A DNA stretch of 64,000 nucleotides from Vanessa cardui (Eukaryota; Arthropoda; Insecta; Lepidoptera; Nymphalidae), in the NCBI RefSeq assembly GCF_905220365.1, contig NC_061133.1:12638171-12702170 (forward strand). Reading direction: 5' to 3'. The position numbers were made by a program, and so were the translations under genes. How positions within the stretch are numbered: position 1 is the stretch's first letter; each line of letters starts with the position of its first letter. Below the pieces are notes generated by a model. The model made no database searches. It was not told the DNA's origin and was given only the letters and a program-made list of their open reading frames with translations. Below are positions 1 through 11,000 of this stretch, one piece after another.

Positions 1-2895
1 GAAACTAATAAATATTGTTAGTAAACACATTATATTTGCTTATAATGTGTTATGATTGCTTATGATTAAAAAATATATGATAGAGTACTCCTTATTTTAA
101 GAGGTACAGCTTATTCCAATCGTTGAAAGAATAAAGATAATTAAAAACAAACATTCCATTTCATTGCATTAATAGTTAGCTCAGCTATATTGGTACCTAT
201 ATTATTAATAGCATTTTTATTGAATATATTTTTTTTATTATTATAAACTATTCAATTGAACTATTTATATCCACTTTATTTTACTTTCAAAGCTTAATGG
301 CAAATTATGTTGTTCATTAGGCTTTTGCCTTTTTGATGTTGGAATACTCGGATACTTTTACTTTGGGAGCTCATGAAAAAAATAAACAACATCATTCAGT
401 ATAATTCAATTTAATTTATAACAGTCTTGTGGCGTAATACATAAAAAAGAATCGCTCATATTCAATTAAAACACCTCGCCTTTAAACACCAAACATTGGC
501 ACAACGTTGGAACACATCGGGGCCTTTAGGGCATCAATAACTTCAGTGCAATTGACTTGTAATAAAATGAGGCTTTGTAAACACAACTTCAGAACTTCCT
601 GAGATTACATTCAGCAATATTTAATATGTTTCCACCTGTGACAACGTTACAATGTCAACCTTAAAATTGTCAAAATAGATGTTTTATATTATAAAAGAAA
701 TTTCTGTAATAAAATTTACGTTGACGAAAATTATTTGACTTAAGAATGAAGTCACATACGTACAAGTAATCTATAGTAAGAAATAGTGCCCTAAAGACCG
801 TATAAATCACAAACGAAATCACATCACAACCAAATCATGCACTTATATCTAAATTATAATTATATATAAAATTAAAAAAGGGCAGTTTTCAAGCGAGTTT
901 GATACTATGATTATACTGTAATTACCTTTACATTTTCCTTATAATTATTCAGTATATTTTGTTAGACTATCTATTATAAACAATTAATATTTTCATTCAT
1001 TATTTAGCACTCTAAATACATATTTGATAAAAATGTTGATACTACTTGCTATGTAGGCGGAAAATAATTTTGAAAGATAGATTGATACATTCTATATAAA
1101 TTGAACATGATAAATAATATTAGTTACACTATAATCTATCTTGAAAATTTTAAATTTGTTTTGTATTATAATTTCAATACAATATTTTGACTGTAAATCA
1201 AAAATTTATACAATAATTTTTTATAAATTCTTAATTTTTGCCTCGCTAAATGAAGTCGCCATGACGTCATTTTAAGACAATTCTAAGTTCTTAAATTTTT
1301 TTATTAACATGTTTGATAATTTCGCAAAATTTACTCAAATTACTACAAAATGTACATTTTAGAATTGAATTACATTATATTTATATAAATCGATTATTAA
1401 AAAAAAATCATTTATTTTGTGTCACTTTACGAAACAATTTACAAATAAAAATAAACTTTTAGATTTACAGCGACATCTAGCAGCTAAACTTTACGAGTTC
1501 GCTATAAGTTTTATGAATCAACTTTGACAACTAAAACTAATTACATGAATAAGATTACTGAAAAAAAATCCAAATATACATATCCTTAAAAAATAAGATA
1601 CACATAGATATTCCAATCATCGTTAACTAATACTATAATCACATTGTCATATTCTAGAACATCTTACGATATTATTTTTACTTACTATAAAATATATAAT
1701 GACGTACTACCATATATATATAGTAATTAAAATTATTTATTAATTACAAACTCATTTCAAATTAATTATTATAAGTATGTGTAATATACAATATTATATA
1801 TTGAAATTTTTAAATGAAGATTTGGTATTATATAATTCTTTGTCATTTTAACCCACAATGGTGAAGGAATATAATAAAAAGTGATAATGTATTTTACTCT
1901 CTAAATAAATTTATTGCTATATACACGCACACTAATATTAAATTGCTTAACATCATAAGATTTGATATGAACACAATTTAGCTTGAACGATCCATTGCAT
2001 TCCATATTTCTTTTAACTCATAAAAGTTAAAGTTAAAAAGTACGATAATTTAAACATTTCCGACCACATTGGTAATACTTAAATACCTTTACACCAATGT
2101 CAAGAGTTGCAAATAATCGTACGCATAATATTAATTATTGATATAAGGCAGAAATCATTCGATTTTTAGTTTAATCGCCATTATGCTAATCGGGCACAGA
2201 TTATTTCGCTAACGTTACGTAGGATGTTGATGATGTGAAGGATATAATATTGTCGTTTAAATATTGAAAACAAACCGAATTGTGTAAGTTATAAACTTAG
2301 CTAACTTAAAAAGTTACAAACTTACACAGTTAGGTTTGTAACAGACTGTTCTTAATGGAGTGTGGTCACTCACCAGAGATTAAAAACTTATTGTAGTCGA
2401 AAATTAAAGATGATAACACCTTATTACTGTTATATTTGCCATACGTTAACATAACAGTTACAGTATGCAGTACCCACAGTTTTTCATTAATATATATTTA
2501 TTTACAACACTATATTATTCCACTTTACTATTATCCACTTTAATCATTCTTACAAAATTTGATTCTAATTTCGCCAACATTCAATACATCATTCGATTTT
2601 AAATTTTTCACAAATCAGATTATAAGAAACCAATTGTATCGCGTCAAAATCCTTGAATTTAAATGTGATTGAATATTGGGAATATATTTATAAATATTGC
2701 TTACATTAAAAACCTTATAAATAAAGTTTTATTATTACATAAACAGAAAGTATTGCTGCCATTTCATGTTAAAACATTTGGATCCTGTATAATTAAACAG
2801 TAACACATAAGTTCAATAAAAGTTTTAAAACATTCTTTCGCACAGTTGACGTTCTCACTGGATGGATTTAAATTGCATAGTATCTTAATAAAGAA

Positions 2896-3165
2896 CCGAG
2901 ATGGTCTAGTGGCTAGAACATGTACATCATAACCGATGATAGCGGGATCAAATCCAGACGAACATCACTGAATTTCCATGTGCTTAATTTATATTTATAA
3001 TTCATCTCGTGCTCAACCTAAATAAGTTTTATTTCAACGAAATTCTCCTACATGTGTATTCACCAACCCGCATTGGAGCAGCGTGGTGGAATATGCTTCA
3101 AACCTTATCGTCCAGCGGAGAGGAGGCCTTTACAGCAGTGTGAAATTTACAGGCTGTTGTTCAAT
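2896..3165 (+). repeat. tRNA-derived SINE, family A, diverged copy
   Basis: It begins with a tRNA-like Pol III promoter: a box A-like GAGATGGTCTAGTGG, then a box B-like GGATCAAATCC. The family body follows ('gtgcttaattt', 'aattcatctcgtgctc', 'caacccgcattgga', 'ggaggcctttacagcagtg') and it ends in 'aggctgttgttc'. The middle, where other copies read 'gaaggaaaacatcg', is altered. The family resembles nymphalid SINEs such as Metulj; that name is from memory. Confidence 0.8.
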
Positions 3166-4084
3166 ATGTACAATTTAAATATAGAATGAGAAATAATCTC
3201 ATCATATAAAAAAAAGTCTTCACGAACAAATTTCGGTACAGAAGTCGTGGTTCATTATTATGAAAATAATAAATACTATTTCATTAACACACCATATTGC
3301 CAACTCCAATCAAAGAAGGACTAAAGATTAACAAACTTTAATTATTACTTTCGATATATGTATCCTGCTATATGGTGCACTACAAACAGTTCTTATTTAA
3401 TTATTTTTCATTTATAGCAACACTATTCTACTTAAATTCTTACATCCATTTCAATTAATGTTCTCATAGCAACTTTACCGACATTCAAATTGTCATTTAC
3501 TCATGAATCCATTGTAAATACCATTCAAAATTCCGACCATTGACAATGTCTATAAAACAGCAGTTGATTATTTGTCTTGTAATTCTATAATTGAAATAGC
3601 CTACATACAATATATAGACTTATTTTCCTGAATTAGGCCCGATATATTTTTGTTTAAAAAAAGAATCCGACATTTTAGAATTGAAACAAATTTGGTTACT
3701 ATTAAAGTCACCATTAAACATGATCACGGATTACATAGGTCTGGTGAGGAGGAGTTTGGCACCCTATGTTCTTTTTGTAACTCTAATTTAGTAAAATTTC
3801 ATAATAGTCGGTTACTAATGGAGCCATGAATTAATAACAAATAAACAGATTCATCTCTGCAATGAAATAAAAGATAGGAAATAAAGAGTATCTAACTGTA
3901 TCAAAATCTTGTCATTTTCAATAAGAAAATCCACAGATCCACAAGATAAAATAAGGTAGGGTTAACACATTAAATCTATACTGTAACATATATGTAAAGA
4001 TTTATGTATATAGCCTACTTATTATATATCTGATATATAATAAGTGAGTGTTTCCATTGTGTACACAAGCTGTGGATAAGTATT

Positions 4085-4300
4085 TTTTATTTTCAGTCTG
4101 TGGATTGTTATATGGATTACAAAATGTTAAGTGTTCACTACCACGTAAACATTGGCACTGTGAACAATATTAACCATATCTTACAACGCCAATGCGCCAA
4201 CCTTGGGAACGAAGATGTCATGACCCTTACATATGTTTGCAACACAACAATATTTAAAGACTTACAACACACAGAGGCATCAGCTTTAATCACTTACAGT
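4085..4300 (+). repeat. Dispersed repeat family B, decayed fragment
   Basis: Segments such as 'aacaatattaaccatatctta', 'cgccaatgcgccaaccttgggaac' (shown in part) and 'aacacaacaatatttaaag' follow the order of the better copies at 13150-13443 and 63565-63815. The flanks are eroded and the limits are approximate. Confidence 0.55.
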
Positions 4301-4339
4301 AGTAATTGTTAAATGAAAATTGAATAGTTACTTATTCTT

Positions 4340-4397
4340 CTCCTTAAAGGGAGAGGAGGCCTTTAGCCCAGCAGTGGGAATTTACAAGCTGTTCTTG
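4340..4397 (+). repeat. SINE family A, 3'-end fragment
   Basis: Only the 3' module remains: a 'gggagaggaggcctttagcc' stretch, then 'cagcagtgggaatttacaagctgttct'-type sequence (shown in part), as in the complete copy at 11726-12032. Confidence 0.7.
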
Positions 4398-4622
4398 ACT
4401 TATTATTTAGTTAGAACGTACACGAATAATTTATTTGATTTCCACACATTATACTTTCCACATTTAAAAAAAGAAACTCTGTTTAAAAATAATGCCGCTG
4501 TTACAACACTATATCTGCAATTCTTAATCGTTCCATTTCATCTTTGACAATCATCACAAACACTAGCTGATTGATTTGAAGTGTTTTAGACCTTAGAAAA
4601 ATAAGTTACCAATTATAATTTT

Positions 4623-4936
4623 ATGAGCTGAGATGGCCCAGTGGTTAGAACGCGTGAATCTTAACCGATGATCGTGAGTTCAAATCCAGGCAAGCACCAC
4701 TATATATATGTGCTTAATTTGTGTTTATAATTCATCTCGTGCTCGGCGGTGAAGGAAAACATCGCGAGGAAACCTGCATGTGTCTAATTTCATCGAAATT
4801 CTGCCACATGTGCATTCCACCAACCCGCATTGGAACAGCGTGGTGGAATATGTTCCAAACCCTCTCCTTAACGGAAGAGGAGGCCTTTCTCAGCAGTGGG
4901 AAATTTACGGGCTGTTACTTTACTTTACTTTACTTT
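4623..4936 (+). repeat. tRNA-derived SINE, family A, near full length
   Basis: The copy has box A-like GAGATGGCCCAGTGG, box B-like GAGTTCAAATCC, the complete family body with 'gaaggaaaacatcg', and a 3' tail of CTTTA repeats. Another copy at 11726-12032 ends in TGT repeats instead, so at least two tail types coexist. Confidence 0.85.
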
Positions 4937-5040
4937 TAATTATTTTATATCACATATTTTAGTATATCTCCGTTCAAAGTCAGTGACTATTTCACTTTTA
5001 TCAAGCGTTGACAATTGAAATGAGCTTGAAACAGGGGGCG

Positions 5041-8000
5041 TTAGTGGCCGTTGAGCACGGCTCCGGCCAGCTGTGAAAGCTGGTCCGAGTACTCTGCGTA
5101 CAGGCGCTGCCACTGCAGCTGTCGCACTAGCAGCGACAGAAGTTCCTCGAGGATATCGTGTTTCTTTAAACCCTGGAAGGTTATTAACAAAATCATTAGC
5201 TTCATATAACTAAATATATAATTAACCTTTAAGTACTCAGGTGGTTTAGTTTACTTGAGGTCAGATCATAAATCATCACATGACGTCTATCAGACGGTTA
5301 TTTAAGAAACCGAAATGGTTTCTTAATATTTATTAAAATTCAACTGCCATGTGATCCGTTTATTATTCATTTACTAAGGAAATGTAAAAACAACAACATA
5401 TTTGTATGAGATCAACATTTATTAAGTACTAATCAAAAAACTAATATTTCGTTCTTTTTAAGAAAGTTTTCCTTTCTTCACGATCGGTTGGTTTTAGTTC
5501 AACTTTATTTAGATTTTTATGCTTTGTGGAAATCTGTAAAAGTTTTTGATTTAACAATTGTATTAATCATCGTCGTGTCAAATAGTTCAAGCCATAAAGT
5601 TTCCGAGTCGTTGAATGTTTTGGGTTGACGTCGAGGATTTTCAACAATATCATTAAAAAGTAACTTATTAAATGTGTCTCTAAAAATACTAATAAGGAAT
5701 AAAACATTAGGATTAAATATTCTCTCATAGGTTATCAAGCATCGGTGGTTCAGTGGTAGAATGCTCGCCTGCCACGCGGGCGGCCCGGGTTCGATTCCCG
5801 GCCGATGCATGTTTTTTTTTATTTTTGTATTCAATAAAATGATTACCAGAATCGTATTTTGCCATTTCTTAGGAGTGGACGTGCAGTGACTCGGCCCGAG
5901 CAAGTCATCCAATATATTTCTTAACTGTTCTTCGGTTCCTGTGAAATTTAAAACACTTTTATATACAGAAACATCCAGAGAAAACAATTGCTATATTAAT
6001 TAATAGTGTGTAAATGTGTAAATTAAACAAAATGAAAGTATATAAACAAACTACAAATAGCTATCAATATATTTCATTAATTTAAATTAAAGAGACAACT
6101 TATAAAGATTATTCCCTTAACAAGAATAATCAGATCATAAGTTATTTTGACAGCATATTATGTTTTAGCTGGCCATGATATAAAAAATAATCTACAGCCA
6201 AAATTCCCGTTCAAAAACTCTTAAGGTATATTAATATAAAATAAATGAATAGAAAGTAACTGATACGCTTGTCGATAGAAGGATATATAAGATTAAGAAA
6301 GTATATAACCTAGTATATGTAGGATGTTTTTATTAATAAAATTGATAGTTGTGTAATTATTTAATTAGCTATGATATAATATTACTATATAAGATTTTAA
6401 ATTAACACGGTTATTTTTATTATTAAAGTTATTAATTTCGGGATATTTACCATGTTATTTATTTTTGTTCGGTGGAGCTCGATATTTCGACATTGTCTAC
6501 GAATGTCTTGTTATCGTGAACGAACGAACGAACAAAAATAAAAAAAACATGGTAAATATCCCGAAATTAATAACTTTAATAATATTACTACTTTTGAAAC
6601 AGTTTTTACATTCAATTTTAAAGTACAAAGAAGATTCAAGAACCTACTTGAAAAATGAGTATTTTGATCTTGATGGTAATTAATAATGTATGTAAAACAA
6701 GTTACCATGATGTACGAGGTGGTCGAAGAGTGCCACGAACCAGTGGCGGTAGTCTGTGGGCAGGCGAAGGTGCAGGCAGGCTGCCACTTGCGCCTCCAGC
6801 CAGCTGCGAGCCGCGCCCGAGAGCGCCTTCGAACGGCTGGAACAGTATGATGGTAGGTAAATGATACATTTTATAGTTAAGATAAATTAGTAACATATGT
6901 TACTAGATTACCAAAACATAACAATATATATGATGATTATTAATGTTATACATGTTATACAAAAAATATTAAAACTGAAACAAAAATCAATTCATATATT
7001 TATATAAAAATTGAAAGAAATACTATTACAAGTTTCTTAGAAAGGTTATTAGGTTAATGTTTAAAGTGTGATATACATATGACACTACTATCACATAGGG
7101 TAGGAGACCTGTATCTACTGAGGTGTTCTTTGAAAACTTTATTAAATATATAACATAAAGTTTAACTCTGTACGAGATGGCCCAGTGGTTAGAACGCGTG
7201 CATCTTAACCGATGATTGCGGGTTCATATCCAGGCAAGCACCGCTGATTCATGTGCTTAATTTGTCTTTACATCTCGTGCTCAGCGGTGAAGGAAAACAT
7301 CGTGAGGAAACCTGCATGTGACAAATTTCATAGAAATTCTGCCACATGTGTATTCCACCAACCCGCATTGGAACAGAATTTACAGGCTGTTTTTGTTGTT
7401 AACTCTGTAACTTGGAACAACGAATGTTGTTTACACCTATAAAGATATATCATCTTGAATGTTAAATATATCAAATATTAATTTTAGTTAGTTAGTTTAG
7501 TTCAGTTAAAAGTCGATGATGTAACTAACAATAAATAAACAATACATATAATATAATAGGGCGTTTGTATGTGTGTGTAGCGTACGTACGGGTGCGTCCG
7601 CAGTGCGGGCACGTGTGCGTGCGGCGTGCGCGTGCGCGAGGGCGCGCGCGGGCCCGCCCCGCCGCCCGCGCGCCGCACCGGGTCGCCCGCGTCCGACCAC
7701 ACCACCCTGTAGAACGCTCGGTATATACAATACTCGTACAAATAGAAGCGCAGGCATACACAACACAACACAAAAAAAAAATTAAAAAGTAACATTTGCA
7801 GACTTGACTGCAAAGTCTTATAATCATAAAAAACCATTATAGTTAATTATGTATGTACAATACAAAAAAAACCACACCACAAATAAATTTAAGTAACATG
7901 CGCAAACGTGACTGCAAATCTTTTAGTTATAAAAAACCATTACTATTTTGGCTCAGATTAAATAAGTTTATTTATTAGGTATCAATTAATGTCAATAGTC

Positions 8001-11000
8001 TTACCATGCGCATAGCTTTTTGCAATAAATATAACTTTTTCCATTGCTGAGTGAGATCATTGGATTGCCGTCTTCTAGTAGGGAACAATTTGTTACTGTA
8101 ACTGAAAGAAAAAAAATTTTTTTGTTAATAATAAATATATAATAATTTGAAACACAAACAGAATGTTATTATTGTAAAAATCCTTTTTTGTCAATGATCA
8201 GCAATTATTTAATATATATATTATATATTTATTTAATAATAAAAAATATGATTATACAATAAAAAATAGTAACTACTGAAATAGAGGTAAAATAATACTA
8301 CTGTAAAAAAAACAAAGCAAAATGTTACACCAAAATTTTGATATGACTATGATTTAGGCATTTCATAAATAAATCTTCAATCCACAAATAAATAATAACA
8401 ATATATTACTTTATTCTTAAGTATGTATTTAAGACATATTAATCATATATGAAAAACCAGAATAGAAATTCTTACCACCATGCGAAAGCAGATTCCTAAA
8501 GCAAAGTGGTCGCACGAGGCACGTGGCAGCGGACAGGTCCCATATGGCGAGCTCGGCAGACGTGGTCACCACCGCCAACGTATCCCCGGACAAAGTCATT
8601 TTAGCCGCTTGAGACGGTAGTGCTGGAACGCGTAATAAGTTATAATTAAGATTGGTCCAGAAATTGTATTTTGAGTTACGACATTTCTGTTAACTTTTTT
8701 TTTGTCCCACGAACAAATAATATCTCGACATATAAGACGAATGTCAAATCAAATCAATTTTATTCAAGTATACTTCACAATGAATTGTCAACAATTAAAT
8801 ACTACCACCGTTACGGAAAGTAGCTTATAGTGAGAAGAAACGGCAAGAAACTCGCAGAAACGGCAAGAAACTCGCAATATCGAATACAATTTTGTCTTAA
8901 ATTTTCGCGATTATTACACATTGAAATAAAACTAATTTTAACGGATTTGTTAACGTTCGTGGTAACGCACGAACGCTGTAAAGTGCTCGAAATGTCGGGA
9001 TGTAAAAATAATTAATATACGCGATTCAAATCCGTTAAAATTAGTTTTATTTCAATATCGAATATGTCGAAATATCGAACTCCATCAACGGAAGAATAGT
9101 ACGACACAACTTAGACGTCGCATCGGCAAAATTCGTAAAACCGATCACATCCGAATTAAGTACGCTCTACCAAATTGTCAATATTTATTTCTCATGCGAA
9201 TATGATCTTTACACAAACGCAATAACTTGTAATATCATATGACCTAATATATTCGTCAATTTGACGCGTCGATTTACATGCACTTGCTTTCTCTGACGCG
9301 TGAATCCATAGCGACGAATAGCGTCCAATGGCGCGATAGGGCGCTATTTCTATTGGTTGTGTAAATCGTTAGTAATCGGTTTTACTTTCATTCCATTGCA
9401 TTTTTCGATGCTACATCTAATTTGTGTCCTCTTTTTAGTGATTGTAATAATTTCTGTTAAAATTTTGAATATATTTATTTATATTCACTAATTTGAATAT
9501 ACTAAATCGATTGAGTTGATGGTTATTTTGTAGTGAATTTAGGCAATAGCGATGAATAGCGTCCAATGGCGCGATAGGGCGCTATTTCTATTGGTTGTGT
9601 AAATCGTTAGTAATCGGTTTTATTTTCATTCCATTGCATTTTCCGATGCTACATCTAATTTGTGTTTATAAATATCTCTTTTTAGTGATTGTAATAATTT
9701 CTGTTAAAATTTTGAATATATTTATTTATATTCAGTAATAGGCTATTTGACAATGCGAAAAATAAATTGTGAATTATTGTAATCAGTGTATATTGTGAGT
9801 TTAAAAATGGTTATTTACTAACGAAACTTGAAAATAATATTTAATTTATTCAAAAATCAATAAATAAAAATGCATTTTTTCAAACGTTTGTCACGTGACA
9901 CAAAACGCTCCTGATTGGCCGGCCTTATGATGAAGTCACTTTCTTGTAAACTTTGCGTTTCTACTATATGTACCACAGAGTAAAATACAACAAAGTGACG
10001 TCACCGACCCCATTACAGCGCCATATTGTCCAAGTAGCGTTTTCGCGCGTTATTTAGATATGGAATTTTTAATATGATATTTTTCGGCAAATATGTACTA
10101 GAAATAAAAAAAACAACTTTTACTGGGTTCCTTAACCATTACTAAATAATATAAAATGGATTTTAAAAACCAGTCAAATAGCCTATTTGAATATACTAAA
10201 TCGATTGGGTTCAAATTATGACTATATTGTGGTGATCTCGGACTATTCCAAGTCATAGCAGGCCTCACCGAGGTGCGGCAGGGCTCGCGCGGGGGCGCGG
10301 GCGAGGCGCCACACGTGCAGCGCGCCGTCCGCGCACGACACGCACGCCCAGCGCGCGTCGCACGCGATGCACGTCACCGCAGAGCCTGCGGGGGGGGGGG
10401 GGGGGCAATCGTTACCACATTAAGAATCACAACGAGCACTGACTCATTCATTCTAATATGGATAAAAATAACATGATTCCTGGACGTGCATTTCAATCTA
10501 TGTATGTAAAATTATTATTAGCATTATAATTAACTAGCGAAACGCCCCGGCTTCGCACGGGTGCAACGCTGACAGTAAATATACTACAGAAGTCTTACAA
10601 TGGTCACAATTTGTCATTTCAATCTATGTATGAAAAAATATTATTGGCATAAATATACTACAGAATGTCTTACAATGGTTACAGTTTTTCAGTCGTTATC
10701 AGTGTTTCTTCTTATTTATTGTCTGTATATCATATACAAAAAGTTCTTCTTGAATCACTCTATATAATACATATAAGATATCGCATTAAAATCCATTGTG
10801 TAATTTTAAAGATCTAAGCATACATAAGGACAGCGGTAAACGGTTTGTTTTATACTATGTAATGTCCTAATTAATCATTTGGCCTATAGAAATGTCAGTT
10901 AAACATTATCTGTAACCTTACCCAAATAAGTTTCCCAGATGGGGTCGTTTGAGGCGGAGTTGTTCGGTATAAGTTCCAGTCTCGATAACGTTCCGTAGTG

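Larger units (their letters stand above)
1..5040. other. Intergenic AT-rich region downstream of Hira
   Basis: No coding exon was recognised on either strand. The short ORFs between 4100 and 4962 lie inside dispersed repeats. The sequence is strongly AT-rich, with SINE copies at 2896-3165 and 4623-4936, a SINE 3'-end fragment at 4340-4397 and a decayed dispersed repeat at about 4085-4300. Nothing else is seen in the first 2.8 kb. Confidence 0.7.

Noticed and set aside
4640..4700. tRNA-like sequences at SINE heads
   Set aside because: Box A and B are present but the acceptor stem does not close and a SINE body follows, so they are not tRNA genes.
5517..5987. 156-aa minus-strand ORF
   Set aside because: Only 5847-5938 is real, as Hira exon 19. 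The rest is intron read-through including the antisense of the tRNA.
6655..6896. ORFs on both strands around 6700-6860
   Set aside because: They are wrong-frame readings of Hira exon 18; the frame giving WLEAQVAACLHL is the real one.
10273..10476. Plus-strand ORF of 67 aa
   Set aside because: It is the antisense of Hira exon 14 and its poly-C acceptor.
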